64,000 nt of DNA from JAJFUG01 sp964473155 (GTDB taxonomy: Bacteria > Gemmatimonadota > Glassbacteria > GWA2-58-10), in the NCBI GenBank assembly GCA_964473155.1, contig CAYYNT010000017.1:1-64000 (forward strand). The letters run 5' to 3'. A program made the translations under genes and the position numbers. Each line of letters begins with the position of its first letter. The first letter of the stretch is position 1. The notes under the pieces are model-generated. The model saw only the letters and a list, made by a program, of their open reading frames with translations. It was not told the origin of the DNA and did not search any database. Of the stretch, positions 9,843-18,871 are shown piece by piece.

Positions 9843-11063
9843 TCAGGACACCGCGGCCTTGAGCGCCGCGACCTTGTCCGTGCGCTCCCAGGTGAACCCG
9901 ACACTGTCAACGCGGCCGAAATGCCCGTATGCCGCGGTCGGCTCATAGATCGGGCGCTGGAGATTAAGGGTCTCGATGATCCCGGCAGGCCTGAGGTTGA
10001 ACACCTGACGGATCGCGGCCACGATCTTGTCATCCGCATACCTGGCATTCACGGTCGAGACATAAACCGAAACCGGCTCGGCCACGCCGATAGCATAAGC
10101 GATCTGGACCTCGCAGACATCCGCCAGGCCGGCGGCCACGACGTTCTTGGCTACATAGCGCGCCATGTAAGCCGCCGAACGGTCCACTTTCGAAGGGTCC
10201 TTGCCGCTGAAAGCGCCGCCGCCATGACGGCCCATGCCGCCGTAGGTGTCCACGATTATCTTGCGGCCGGTCAGACCGGCATCCGCTTTCGGTCCGCCCT
10301 CGCTGAATATGCCGGTCGGGTTGATAAACACCTTGCGGCTCTCGATGTTGCCTTTCTCCACGGCCAGGTCCTTCTCGCCGATCAGCCCGGTGGGTCCCAA
10401 CACGGGGATAATCACGTTGTCCAGGATATCGGCGCGCAGGTCGGCGAGCTTGTATTCCTTGCGGTGATGGCTGCTGACCACCACATTGCGGATCGCTTTC
10501 GGCACGCCGTTGACATATTCCACCGACACCTGGGTCTTGCCGTCGGGATAAAGACCGGGCAGGACACCGCTCTTGCGCACCTCGGTCAGACGCATGGCCA
10601 GCTTGTGAGCCAGGAAAATCGGGGTAGGCATCAGTTCTGTGTCCAGGCCCGCCTTGCGTCCCTCATCCGTGGCGAACCCGAACATCATGCCCTGGTCGCC
10701 TGCTCCCATCTCCTTGAACAGGCCCACGCCGCTCACGCCCACCGAGATGTCCTCGCTCTGCGGCTTCATCTTGACAATCACCTGGCTGGTGTCGGCGTCG
10801 AACCCGATTGTGGGGTCGGTGTAGCCGATCCGGCGCACCGCATCGCGGGCGACTTTCTCGAAATCTATGTTATTGAGGCAGGCCTTCGAGACCTCTCCGG
10901 TCAGGAAAAGAATGCCCTCTGTGGCCAAACTTTCGCAGGCCACCCGGCTCGCGGGATCAAAACTCTTGGCTGCATCCAGCACGCTGTCGCTGACCTTGTC
11001 GCAGACCTTGTCCGGATGACCCTCGGTAACCGATTCAGAAGTAAAAACGAACGAATCCGCCAT
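9843..11063 (-). CDS. metK: S-adenosylmethionine synthetase
   Basis: Makes S-adenosylmethionine from ATP and methionine in the cytosol. It is 406 residues, close to the usual 380-400. The N-terminus has SVTEGHPDKVCDKVSDSVLD (metal and ATP site), both family signatures are intact (GAGDQGMMFG and GGGAFSGKD), and the phosphate loop region KVDRSAAY follows. GAGG lies ten bases before the ATG. No SAM-riboswitch-like structure is evident in the 182 bases upstream; a weak promoter-like pair can be made there. It lies next to metG and an MttB-like methyltransferase gene, so methionine and one-carbon genes are grouped here. Confidence 0.96.
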   Translation of the reverse strand: MADSFVFTSESVTEGHPDKVCDKVSDSVLDAAKSFDPASRVACESLATEGILFLTGEVSKACLNNIDFEKVARDAVRRIGYTDPTIGFDADTSQVIVKMKPQSEDISVGVSGVGLFKEMGAGDQGMMFGFATDEGRKAGLDTELMPTPIFLAHKLAMRLTEVRKSGVLPGLYPDGKTQVSVEYVNGVPKAIRNVVVSSHHRKEYKLADLRADILDNVIIPVLGPTGLIGEKDLAVEKGNIESRKVFINPTGIFSEGGPKADAGLTGRKIIVDTYGGMGRHGGGAFSGKDPSKVDRSAAYMARYVAKNVVAAGLADVCEVQIAYAIGVAEPVSVYVSTVNARYADDKIVAAIRQVFNLRPAGIIETLNLQRPIYEPTAAYGHFGRVDSVGFTWERTDKVAALKAAVS

Positions 11064-11245
11064 TGAGCGCTTTCCTCAATTCAGGGTTGAAAGAATATAT
11101 GAGTAATGACACTTAAACGTAAATTCCCCAGAAAAAGTTAAGATAGTAGAATACAGTTCTTTTTGCAATGATTTGTTGGCGGCGCGGAAACGCCGCAATG
11201 CAATGACGGTCAAGGCGATGTCTCCTGCCTGACCAGGCGCGGCGA

Positions 11246-12733
11246 CTATCCCCGGCCCTCGCGCACCTCTCGCGCATGCGCGGCTACAATCCGGTCGATC
11301 TCGGCGATCTGTTCCTTATCCAAGACCGGCTCCAGCGGACGGGCCATTATCTCATTTGCCTTCTCCCGGGCCAGCGCGGCCATGCCGCGCACATTTTTCG
11401 CGTTCCAGGCATCCCAGGCCAGGCATTCACTCAATCCGCCCAGCCAGAACTCCTTGCGGAAATTTTCCGCCGTGTGCTCCGCGGCCATGAAATTCCCCTC
11501 GGGGCCCACCTGACCGATCAGGTCAAGGCACAGAGTCTGCTCGTTCACCTCGAAACCGCGCATCATCCGCCGCACCTGGGCGGTCACCTCGCAGTCCAGC
11601 GCCAACTGCACCGGGCTGTAGGTCAGCCCGAATTCGAGCTGGCCTATCGTGCCGATGCCGCAGGCCCCGCAAAGGATCGGGAACAGGCTGGAAAGGGCCT
11701 TTTCCATCCCGGCCTGGAACCCCGGCTCGCAGGAGTTGGTCTTTCCGCCGTGCACCCCGGCGGTGATGCCGTACATTTCCCTCAGAATCTGGATACGCGC
11801 CCCTAACAGTGCGGCGCGGTCCGGACCGGCGTAAGGGAAGCTGAGCGTGCCCATGTCACAATAACCGCCCGTGAAATCCAGACTCAGCACGGCCTGAGGG
11901 TTGACCGCCCAGCCCAGCACCAGACCGGCCAGGGTCTCAGCCAGGCCAAGGGCCAGGGTGGCCGCGCCTGTGGCCGGGGCGGTCGTTCCGGCCGCGGGCA
12001 TGGTATCCAGCGACTGGGGCAGTCCGCGCCGGACATACTCGATGAATATCTCGGCCATGTTCGGGTCCAGGGCCAGTGGCGCGCGGGTTTCGGCGTAACC
12101 CACCAGCACAGGCTCGCGCAGAAGCGCCTCCCGGCTGCCGCGCACCACGACAGCTATCTCCTCGATATAGCGGATGTCCGCCACGTTCCAGGCTTCGATT
12201 CCGCCGATCTTACGGGTGTATTTCACGAGTTCCGCCGCCATTTTAACGCATCTCAGCTCATGCGGGGTCTCCTGATCCGAGCAGGGCAGGCCGGACCAGG
12301 TGATCTCATCCAGCGCGTCGATCAGCTTGAAACTGTCATGGACATCTTTCAGCGTGGCATAGCGCCTTACGCCCTGCATGTCGAGAAGCAGGGCGCAGAA
12401 ACCGCCCGCATTGACCGCGAAATCATGGTGCAGTTCCTCCTCCCTCCGCCAGTAGCTGAACTCGGAGTAGCGCTGGGCCTGTCTGAGTCCCCTTCTCTCC
12501 GGAGCGAGCAGGTCGCGCCGCAGCTTCCGGACCGCTTCCTCGACCAGGGCGGATGGAAATCTCACGGTCAGTCCATCCACCGCCAGGGAGCATCCGGCGC
12601 TCATCAGATATTGCCGCGCACCGTCATGGTGCACCCGTAGGCCGGCCTTCTCCAGTATTTCAAGCGCCGCGGAATGCACAAGCTGCATTTCCCTGTCACT
12701 CAGCACCCTGATCCGTCCGGACAGCTTCGACAT
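11246..12733 (-). CDS. MttB-family corrinoid methyltransferase, non-pyrrolysine type
   Basis: Protein of 495 residues in the trimethylamine:corrinoid methyltransferase superfamily, starting SKLSGRIRVLSDREMQLVHSA. The whole barrel is read without an internal amber codon, so it belongs with the non-pyrrolysine members. Characterised relatives demethylate quaternary amines such as glycine betaine and pass the methyl group to a corrinoid protein. The gene itself ends in TAG, but reading through would add only eleven codons, so this is an ordinary stop. GGGGAGG lies four bases before the ATG. No corrinoid protein gene is adjacent; a UROD-like methyltransferase is 4.3 kb away. The substrate cannot be told from sequence. 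Confidence 0.85.
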   Translation of the reverse strand: MSKLSGRIRVLSDREMQLVHSAALEILEKAGLRVHHDGARQYLMSAGCSLAVDGLTVRFPSALVEEAVRKLRRDLLAPERRGLRQAQRYSEFSYWRREEELHHDFAVNAGGFCALLLDMQGVRRYATLKDVHDSFKLIDALDEITWSGLPCSDQETPHELRCVKMAAELVKYTRKIGGIEAWNVADIRYIEEIAVVVRGSREALLREPVLVGYAETRAPLALDPNMAEIFIEYVRRGLPQSLDTMPAAGTTAPATGAATLALGLAETLAGLVLGWAVNPQAVLSLDFTGGYCDMGTLSFPYAGPDRAALLGARIQILREMYGITAGVHGGKTNSCEPGFQAGMEKALSSLFPILCGACGIGTIGQLEFGLTYSPVQLALDCEVTAQVRRMMRGFEVNEQTLCLDLIGQVGPEGNFMAAEHTAENFRKEFWLGGLSECLAWDAWNAKNVRGMAALAREKANEIMARPLEPVLDKEQIAEIDRIVAAHAREVREGRG

Positions 12734-12830
12734 TTATCCTCCCCTGGAATGTTTTATCAAGGACAGCGTTGTAAATTTACTACCAGTGTCATTTCTGTAG
12801 CAAGGGCACGGATTAACTCAGATTGAAAAC

Positions 12831-12859
12831 TTGACACCCGGACCCTGCCGATATAGGAT
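12831..12859 (+). promoter_or_regulatory. Putative sigma-70 promoter
   Basis: TTGACA (12831-12836), a 17-base spacer and TAGGAT (12854-12859), 65 bases before the start of the TIM-barrel gene at 12925. The -35 box is perfect and the -10 box matches four of six positions. Confidence 0.45.
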
Positions 12860-12924
12860 TCTCCACACGCCTGAATTATTTGTCATCTATACGCCGATCT
12901 TCTTCTAAAATCCAGGAGGCATGA

Positions 12925-13869
12925 ATGAAACCGGCAGAAAGCAGCAATACCATCTCCCGCCGTCAGATGCTTAAAGCCTCGGCCCTGACTGTTGGAGCCA
13001 CAGCTCTGGCCGCCTGCGGCCAGGCCCCCGCCCCCGGAACCGATCAAACCGCCGCGGCCCCGGCCGCTCCGGCGATAAAAAACATGAACCTCTCGCTGGC
13101 CGCATATTCCCTTCGCGATGAGTTATCGGTAGGCAAGCTCGACATGTTCGGATTCATCGACTACTGCGCAGAACTGAATATCCCCGGTGCGGAACTGACC
13201 TCCTACTACTTCAAGGAAGGCTTCGACAAGGCCTACCTTCATGAACTAAAACGCCATGCCCACCGCGCGGGCATAGTGATCAGCGGGACGGCGATAGGCA
13301 ACGATTTCTGCCTGCCCAAGCCGGAGGAGCGCGAGGCCGAGGTGGCGAAAGTCAAGCAGTGGATCGACAACGCGGCCGAGTTCTACGCCCCGCATATCCG
13401 TATCTTCGCCGGAAGATTGAAAGACGGGATGGACAAGCAGCAGATGATAATCCAGGTGGCCGACTGCATCAAGAAATCCCTGGATTACGCCGCCGAGCGC
13501 GGAGTGTTCCTGGGACTGGAGAACCACGGCGGCATCACCGAGTTCGTGGAGGACCATCTGGCTATCTGTGACGCTGTCGGGCAGCATCCCTGGTTCGGGA
13601 TCAACCTTGACGGCGGCAACTACCACAAGGATGCATGGGAGTCTCTGGCCCGGGCCGCCCGTATCTCGGTGAACGTGCAGATCAAAGTAGACATGTACGA
13701 CAACGAGGGCAAAGCCTTCCCAGTGGACATTCCGCGTTTCGGCCAGCTCCTGGTGGACGCCGGATACAAGGGCTGGGTCGCCCTGGAGTATGAGGCCGAG
13801 GAGGATCCGCGCACAGCCATACCGCGCTGGATCGCCGAGATGAAAAAAGTCTTCACCGGCAAGGCCTGA
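12925..13869 (+). CDS. Tat-exported lipoprotein, sugar phosphate isomerase/epimerase family
   Basis: Protein of 314 residues. The N-terminus carries a twin-arginine signal, SRRQMLK (about 11-17), followed by a hydrophobic stretch and a lipobox-like LAAC near residue 31, so it is probably a folded, lipid-anchored protein outside the cytoplasm. The rest is a xylose-isomerase-like TIM barrel: YCAELNIPGAELTSYY, LGLENHGGITEF, NLDGGNYH and VALEYEAEEDP carry the usual acidic and histidine metal ligands. Substrate unknown; many such Tat-exported relatives act on sugars in polysaccharide users. AGGAGG lies five bases before the ATG. Only 14 bases separate it from the next gene. Confidence 0.85.
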   Translation: MKPAESSNTISRRQMLKASALTVGATALAACGQAPAPGTDQTAAAPAAPAIKNMNLSLAAYSLRDELSVGKLDMFGFIDYCAELNIPGAELTSYYFKEGFDKAYLHELKRHAHRAGIVISGTAIGNDFCLPKPEEREAEVAKVKQWIDNAAEFYAPHIRIFAGRLKDGMDKQQMIIQVADCIKKSLDYAAERGVFLGLENHGGITEFVEDHLAICDAVGQHPWFGINLDGGNYHKDAWESLARAARISVNVQIKVDMYDNEGKAFPVDIPRFGQLLVDAGYKGWVALEYEAEEDPRTAIPRWIAEMKKVFTGKA

Positions 13870-13883
13870 CACCTGGAGAGCCG

Positions 13884-15068
13884 ATGGAGCGGGTGCAAGT
13901 CACGCTCGTCCGGGGACGGGAAAAACCGGTGCTGACCGGGCATCCCTGGGTGTTCAGCGGAGCAGTGAAAAAAGTGGAGCCACAGGCTGCGCCGGCCGGC
14001 GCGGCCTGTGATATCCGCTCACATGACGGGACATGGCTGGCCGCGGGATATGTCAACACCGCCTCGCAGATAATCTGCCGGGTGGCGAGCCGCAATCCAG
14101 GAGAAAGCTGGGATGAAAACCTCCTCGTCGAACGCCTGGACCAGGCGCTCGCTCTCAGGAAAAGGATACTTCCTTCCGGTACGGATTGCATCCGTCTGAT
14201 CAATTCAGAGGGCGACGGCCTGCCGGGAATAGTGGTTGACCGTTACGGCGCCGGGCTGGTGGTCGAGTTGAACACCGCCGGGGCAGTCTCCCTGCGGGAG
14301 GCGCTGACCCGTCTCCTGGTTGACCGTCTCAGGCCGGATTTCATCTTCGAGAACAGCTCCGGCCCCCTTCGCGCGGAGGAAGGCCTGGCTGAGGAAAAGG
14401 GCCCTCTTTTCGGCGAGTGTCCCGGCACAGTGACAGTATCCGAAAACAGCCACCGTTTCCAGGTGAACCCGTCCCGGGGGCAGAAAACCGGGTTCTTCAT
14501 CGATCAGAGGGATAACCGTTCCCTGGCAGCGCGCTGGATGCCTCAGGGCGGGCGTGCATTAAACCTGTTCTGCTATACCGGCGCTTTCTCTGTTTACCTG
14601 GCCGCGGCCGGAGCGGCAAGCGTCACCGGAGTCGATTCCTCGGCCCCGGCGCTCGAAGCCGCCACCGAAAACCTGCGGCTCAATAGCTTGAATCCGGAGA
14701 CGCACCGGTTTCTGCGGGCGGACGCTTTCGAATACATGCGCGGTGACAGCGGTCCCTACAACCTGATAGTCTGCGACCCTCCGCCACTGGCCAGGCGCTC
14801 CTCGCATATCGAACGCGCCAGCCGGGCCTACAAGGACATCAACCGTCTGGCCCTGGGCGCGCTTGCCCCCGGAGGCGTTCTGTTCACCTTCTCCTGTTCC
14901 GGCCATATCGACCCGCGGCTTTTCCGCCAGATATTGTTCGCCGCGGCCCTGGAAGCCGGGCGTCAGGCAAGGGTCCTGGCTGTGCTCGGCGCGGGGGCTG
15001 ACCACCCGTTCAGCATCTACCACCCCGAGGGTGAGTACCTGAAAGGACTGCTGCTCCAGGTGGAATGA
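13884..15068 (+). CDS. RlmI-like class I SAM-dependent RNA methyltransferase
   Basis: Protein of 394 residues, like E. coli RlmI, which methylates C5 of cytosine 1962 of 23S rRNA. It has an N-terminal PUA domain (about 1-80, with GHPWVFSGAV), a central domain with DRYGAGLVVE, then a Rossmann methyltransferase fold. The SAM motifs are LNLFCYTGAFSVYLA and VTGVDSS. The catalytic region has CDPPPLARR where family members have DPP followed by a phenylalanine-rich segment, and SCSGH, whose cysteine is the likely catalytic one. KTGFFIDQRDNR is a family hallmark. GGAGA precedes the ATG. The target base is inferred from the family. Confidence 0.88.
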   Translation: MERVQVTLVRGREKPVLTGHPWVFSGAVKKVEPQAAPAGAACDIRSHDGTWLAAGYVNTASQIICRVASRNPGESWDENLLVERLDQALALRKRILPSGTDCIRLINSEGDGLPGIVVDRYGAGLVVELNTAGAVSLREALTRLLVDRLRPDFIFENSSGPLRAEEGLAEEKGPLFGECPGTVTVSENSHRFQVNPSRGQKTGFFIDQRDNRSLAARWMPQGGRALNLFCYTGAFSVYLAAAGAASVTGVDSSAPALEAATENLRLNSLNPETHRFLRADAFEYMRGDSGPYNLIVCDPPPLARRSSHIERASRAYKDINRLALGALAPGGVLFTFSCSGHIDPRLFRQILFAAALEAGRQARVLAVLGAGADHPFSIYHPEGEYLKGLLLQVE

Positions 15069-15098
15069 TTGCAGGCAATGACTGCCCGGGAAAGCGAA

Positions 15099-15129
15099 AC
15101 GGGCCGTGGATCGCCGCGGCCCGTTTTTT
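15099..15129 (+). terminator. Rho-independent terminator after the RlmI-like gene
   Basis: Stem ACGGGCCG (15099-15106) and CGGCCCGT (15117-15124) followed by TTTTTT. It ends the two-gene transcript starting at 12925. Confidence 0.85.
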
Positions 15130-15180
15130 CGTTTATGTATGACCCGATACATTACGGGCTTTGCAACCTGCCCTTTCCGC

Positions 15181-15705
15181 TCATACTCCCCAGAGGTGCA
15201 TGGTGTTGACCGGCTGTCCCTGAAGCTTCAGATAGTAGAACAACTGCGCCTTGTGCACGTTCAGATGATGCACCATCTGCAGAAAACGGTGGCCCAGCAC
15301 CATCTCGTTCTCATCCCAGGGCGCCCTGGCAATCTGTGTTGAAAGCTGCTCCTCGCTGCACTTATCCAGGGTTTTAAAGGCCAGGGCTTTGTCCTCGGCC
15401 AGTTTCTTCTTCGCCTCCTTCACGCTACCCACAGCGGGCAGTTTTTCCGCGGGCGGCAACATCTCCTCGGGCGGGATACTTGCCGGGTCCACGCCCTCCG
15501 GAAAACCCCAGTCGCCGGTTGCGAAACCGTGCATTCCGGCCCCGCAGCCGTTGGTCAGGTGCATAAGGAGCTGTCCCGTGGTCATCCAGTTGTTCCTGGC
15601 CGAGGGTTTCCAGTCCAGGCTGTTCTCATCCACAAGGTCAATCAGCCCCTCGGCGGTCCGGTATGCGCCATCCAGCTCAATTCTGAGCATTTCTTTCCAC
15701 TGCAT
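15181..15705 (-). CDS. DinB-family metal-binding four-helix protein
   Basis: Protein of 174 residues, the usual size for DinB/YfiT-like four-helix bundles. LLMHLTNGCG near residues 46-55 and MVHHLNVHKAQLFYYL near 145-160 supply the three spaced histidines that bind a metal in this fold. Relatives include bacillithiol and mycothiol transferases, but many have no known role, and none can be assigned here. GGGGGGAA lies just before the ATG. It is transcribed toward the terminator of the RlmI-like gene. Confidence 0.75.
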   Translation of the reverse strand: MQWKEMLRIELDGAYRTAEGLIDLVDENSLDWKPSARNNWMTTGQLLMHLTNGCGAGMHGFATGDWGFPEGVDPASIPPEEMLPPAEKLPAVGSVKEAKKKLAEDKALAFKTLDKCSEEQLSTQIARAPWDENEMVLGHRFLQMVHHLNVHKAQLFYYLKLQGQPVNTMHLWGV

Positions 15706-15846
15706 ACTTTCCCCCCTGGCAAAAGATCACAAATGACGGGGGTCGCCCCCTGAGTATTTTTTCAAAATAAATATTGTTGTTTATCCGGTCCTGCTCATTA
15801 CAATGTGCCATATTTAAAGCAGCGATTTCAAGTCCCATAGTCAGAT

Positions 15847-15876
15847 AAAAAAACCGCCCCCGGAGAGGGCGGTTTA
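15847..15876 (-). terminator. Rho-independent terminator of the superoxide reductase gene
   Basis: On the minus strand, AAACCGCCC and GGGCGGTTT form a stem followed by a run of T (seen as AAAAAAA at 15847-15853 on the plus strand). It lies about 30 bases past the end of the gene at 15905-16300. Confidence 0.8.
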
Positions 15877-15904
15877 AACTTTCACTAAAGCTCAGTTCAC
15901 TGAA

Positions 15905-16300
15905 CTATTCCACCGACACCTTCCTGGCAGCCTGCCACAAACCATGGATATTACAGTAGCTGGAGGCCAGAAGGGTCCCGCTCTTGTCGCTTTTCAGGCT
16001 GACCGTAACAGAAGGCACGGTATAAATGGTGCTGGTGTCAGCGCCCTGCGCGCTCTCACCATGCGCCACAAACTCGGCCCGCGCCACCTGGTAAGGAAAT
16101 TTCTCGCCATCCGGATGAAAATACAGCTCGATCCAGCGGATATGGTGGGCCGTGGTGTTGGGATGGGCGATTTCCTTTCCCACCGAGGCGCATACCTTGA
16201 ATGCCTCACCTTTCTTAACCTTATCGGGAGCCTCTATCACCGGGGCGTGCTTTTCAGCCTTGAAGTCTGCGCTCTGAAAAAGCTCTTTCAGCTCGGACAT
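15905..16300 (-). CDS. Superoxide reductase (neelaredoxin-type, class II SORL)
   Basis: Protein of 131 residues that reduces superoxide to hydrogen peroxide without making oxygen, typical of anaerobes and microaerophiles; cytosolic. All iron ligands of the active site are visible: H18 in EKHAP (with the functional E16-K17), H46 in HPN, H52 in AHH, and C116 and H119 in YCNIHG. The N-terminal desulforedoxin iron domain is absent, so this is the one-iron form. GGGAG lies six bases before the ATG and a terminator follows. Electron donors (rubredoxin) are not encoded nearby. Confidence 0.92.
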   Translation of the reverse strand: MSELKELFQSADFKAEKHAPVIEAPDKVKKGEAFKVCASVGKEIAHPNTTAHHIRWIELYFHPDGEKFPYQVARAEFVAHGESAQGADTSTIYTVPSVTVSLKSDKSGTLLASSYCNIHGLWQAARKVSVE

Positions 16301-16537
16301 GCTATTCTCCCTTTTTCTGCTTGTGGATTTGGTAATGATGTAATGGAATCGCTGTCACCGCCGCCTCCCCGAGGCCCGGACGGGCTGCGTTGTCTAATAT
16401 TATCGGTTTGAGATTCAGTTTGCAATGCCCGGAGGGTGGATTTTTCGATTTCCGGGCCGCCTTGCGCGAGGGGAACGCTGGCTGTAGATTGGTATCCGGC
16501 GATTCAACGTAAAGCGAACCGTGGAGAGGGAGGCAGG

Positions 16538-16993
16538 ATGCGCCGGCGGGAGCGCGAGATCACAGACCGCGACGAGATGGAGGAAATACTGAGGCGCTCG
16601 TCGATTTTCCATCTGGCGATGACAGACGGAAAAGGACCTTATGTCGTGCCGCTCAACTGCGGCTACGAGGACGGGCGCCTGTGGTTCCATTGCGCGCGCG
16701 AGGGGCGCAAGATAGAGGCCCTGCGCCGCGACAGCCGGGTCTGCGTGGTGGCCGAGGCGGATACGCGCATGGTCACGTCCGGACAGGCCTGTGACTGGAC
16801 CATGAAATACCGCAGCGTGATCGCCGCCGGACGGGCGGTGATCGTGGAGGACCCGGCGGAAAAAGCCCGCGGCATGGATGTGATCATGCGCCATTACGCT
16901 GGCCCGGCCGGAGAATACCGCGTTCCAAGCCTGGAACGCACGCTCGTGGTGCGGATAGAAATTCAGGACATGACCGGAAAGAAATCTGAATGA
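16538..16993 (+). CDS. Pyridoxamine 5'-phosphate oxidase family flavoprotein (NimA-like)
   Basis: Protein of 151 residues with a split-barrel FMN-binding fold: MRRREREITD, IFHLAMTDGKGPYVVPLNCGY, LWFHCAREGRKIEALR and VCVVAEA. The pattern resembles NimA/5-nitroimidazole-reductase-like members of the family. Substrate unknown. An open frame extends 34 codons upstream, but GGGAGG four to five bases before the ATG at 16538 and the family's usual start fix the start there. It is divergent from the superoxide reductase gene. Confidence 0.8.
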   Translation: MRRREREITDRDEMEEILRRSSIFHLAMTDGKGPYVVPLNCGYEDGRLWFHCAREGRKIEALRRDSRVCVVAEADTRMVTSGQACDWTMKYRSVIAAGRAVIVEDPAEKARGMDVIMRHYAGPAGEYRVPSLERTLVVRIEIQDMTGKKSE

Positions 16994-17033
16994 ACAGTAA
17001 GCTTGTCAGATAGAACCTGTCTTTTATGGAGAT

Positions 17034-18047
17034 ATGATGACACCGCGGGAAAGAGTGCTCGCCGCGCTGGCGCACAAGCAGCCGGATATCTGCCCCTGGC
17101 ATATCTGTTTCACCATCCCGGCCCGCGAGCGCCTGGCGCAAGCGCTGGGAACAGCTGACCTCGAGAACGCCTGCGGCAACCATTTCGCCAAGATCGAGGC
17201 GGTTCCCCCGGATGCCTGGCGCGAGACAGAGCCGGATTTCTGGACTGATGAGTTCGGCGTGATCTGGGACCGCACACTGGACAAGGATATCGGCAATGTG
17301 GACCACTCGCGCCTGGTATTGCCAGAGCCTGACCTGGCGCGCCTGGAGTTCCCCGATCCGCTCAGCCGGGAGCGTTTCGCGGGACACTCCGCGTTCTGCC
17401 GCGAGAACCCGGACCTTTTCCGGGTGAACGATTTCGGGTTCACCCTTTACGAGCGGGCCTGGACCCTGCGCGGTGTGGAAAACCTTCTGATGGACATGGT
17501 CGAGCGGCCGCAGTTCGTGGATGACCTTCTGGACCGTATCCTGGAATGGAACCTCAAAATTGTCGAGGGCGTGAGCCGCTATCCCGTGGATGCTATCCTG
17601 TTCGGCGACGACTGGGGCCAGCAGCACGGCCTGATCATGGGGCCGGAACTCTGGCGGCGCTTCATCAAGCCGCGCGCGGCCGAGGAGTACCGCGCCTGCC
17701 ATGCCGCCGGGATGAAAGTGCTTATCCATTCCTGCGGGGATGTCAGCTCGATTTTCGATGACCTGATCGAGATCGGGGTGGACATGTTCAATCCGTTCCA
17801 GCCCGAGGTGATGGACATTGTGGACATCAAGAAGCGCTACGGCGGACGGATCGCGTTCTACGGCGGCATGAGCACGCAGAATATCCTGCCCTACGGCTCG
17901 CCCCAGGACGTGCGCGAGGAAACCCGCAGGCTGATCGACATTATCGGAGCGGGCGGCGGATACGTGTTCAGTCCGGCGCACGACACACCCAAGGACGTGC
18001 CCGTGGAGAACATGCTGGCCATGCTGGATGTGCTGAAAAGCCAGTAA
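17034..18047 (+). CDS. Uroporphyrinogen decarboxylase (UROD/MtaA)-family protein
   Basis: Protein of 337 residues with a UROD-type TIM barrel: TPRERVLAALAHKQPD at the N-terminus, HSCGDVSSIFDDLIEIGVD and GGGYVFSPAHDTPKDVPVEN at the C-terminus. This is the architecture of corrinoid-linked methyltransferases (MtaA, CmuA C-terminal part) and of uncharacterised relatives; it is shorter in key motifs than true HemE. HSCG supplies the His and Cys used as zinc ligands in the methyltransferase members. It may work with a corrinoid system such as the MttB-like protein at 11246, but the two are separated. Two ATGs (17034, 17037) follow GGAGA. Confidence 0.78.
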   Translation: MMTPRERVLAALAHKQPDICPWHICFTIPARERLAQALGTADLENACGNHFAKIEAVPPDAWRETEPDFWTDEFGVIWDRTLDKDIGNVDHSRLVLPEPDLARLEFPDPLSRERFAGHSAFCRENPDLFRVNDFGFTLYERAWTLRGVENLLMDMVERPQFVDDLLDRILEWNLKIVEGVSRYPVDAILFGDDWGQQHGLIMGPELWRRFIKPRAAEEYRACHAAGMKVLIHSCGDVSSIFDDLIEIGVDMFNPFQPEVMDIVDIKKRYGGRIAFYGGMSTQNILPYGSPQDVREETRRLIDIIGAGGGYVFSPAHDTPKDVPVENMLAMLDVLKSQ

Positions 18048-18062
18048 GAGGCCCCCTCATCC

Positions 18063-18764
18063 TTGAAAAAATCCGGCGAAATCCGTCGAATGTTCGACAA
18101 AATCGTCGAACCATACGACCGTCTGAACCACGTGCTCAGTCTGGGACTGGACCGCCGCTGGCGGCGTATCCTGGTGGATTCGGCCGCCGGTTCCGGCTCT
18201 CCTGTGCTCGACCTGTGCTGCGGGACCGGGGATGTGTCCCTCCAGTGGCTGCTCCGGGCGCCGCAAAACCGCCCGCTGGTGGCGGCGGATTTCTCGGGGC
18301 CGATGTGCGAAGCCGCAGCCAGAAAGCTGAAAAGCCGCGCCCCGGCGGGAAACCGCTGGGATGTTGTCCGCGCGGATGGCCTGGCGCTGCCGTTCGCTGA
18401 CCGCTCATTCCGCGCCGTGAGCGTGGCTTTCGGGCTGCGGAATTACGAGGACCTCGGGCGCGGACTGGCGGAGATTCACCGTGTGCTCGACATGGGCGGT
18501 AGACTTGCCGTGCTTGAGTTTGCGCCTCCCAGGGGAGCGTTCCTGCGCACCCTGTACCGTCCCTATCTCAGACTGGCCGTACCGCTGGCCGGCCGCCTTC
18601 TGGCAGGCTCCGGACCCGCCTATGGTTACCTTTCCTCCTCGATTCAGGCTTTCCTTGCTCCGGAACAGATGAGCGCGGCTATTTCAGCAGCCGGTTTCGT
18701 TCAGGTGGAGGCAAAGCCTCTCACCTGGGGAGTGACATTCCTTTACACGGCAGTCCGCCCCTGA
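18063..18764 (+). CDS. ubiE/menG: Demethylmenaquinone methyltransferase
   Basis: C-methylates demethylmenaquinone (or the ubiquinone precursor) with SAM, the last step of menaquinone synthesis; 233 residues. The family pattern is complete: MFDKIVEPYDRLNHVLSLGLD at the N-terminus, SAM motif LDLCCGTGDVS, FGLRNYEDL (the FGIRN motif), and VLEFAPP. The start is TTG at 18063, with AGAGG ahead and 16 bases after the previous stop; no ATG fits. A menaquinone role agrees with the cytochrome b/Rieske genes at 32.3-33.9 kb. Confidence 0.9.
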   Translation: MKKSGEIRRMFDKIVEPYDRLNHVLSLGLDRRWRRILVDSAAGSGSPVLDLCCGTGDVSLQWLLRAPQNRPLVAADFSGPMCEAAARKLKSRAPAGNRWDVVRADGLALPFADRSFRAVSVAFGLRNYEDLGRGLAEIHRVLDMGGRLAVLEFAPPRGAFLRTLYRPYLRLAVPLAGRLLAGSGPAYGYLSSSIQAFLAPEQMSAAISAAGFVQVEAKPLTWGVTFLYTAVRP

Positions 18765-18871
18765 AAAACGGACTTGGCCCGGCAGAATATTTGCAGTATA
18801 ATCCCTCCATAACCTGTTTATCCCGTGCGCTATTTTTTATTTCAGATGACTTTCGACGCCGGACTCAAGCG

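Noticed and set aside
9756..11066. 436-codon open frame on the plus strand opposite metK
   Set aside because: Mirror of metK; no family match and no ribosome-binding site.
11064..11245. SAM riboswitch upstream of metK
   Set aside because: No set of conserved helices of a SAM-I to SAM-IV type aptamer can be made from this sequence by eye.
11246..12733. Amber-coded pyrrolysine in the MttB-like gene
   Set aside because: No in-frame TAG exists inside the gene; the TAG at the end is followed by TGA after eleven codons, so it is a normal stop.
12801..12812. AAGGGCACGG fragment resembling the dispersed palindromes
   Set aside because: Only one half of the element is present, so it may be chance.
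18092..18111. GTTCGAC-N6-GTCGAAC dyad identical in arms to the putative enhancer at 22290
   Set aside because: It lies inside menG and encodes the conserved MFDKIVEP segment, so it is explained by protein coding.
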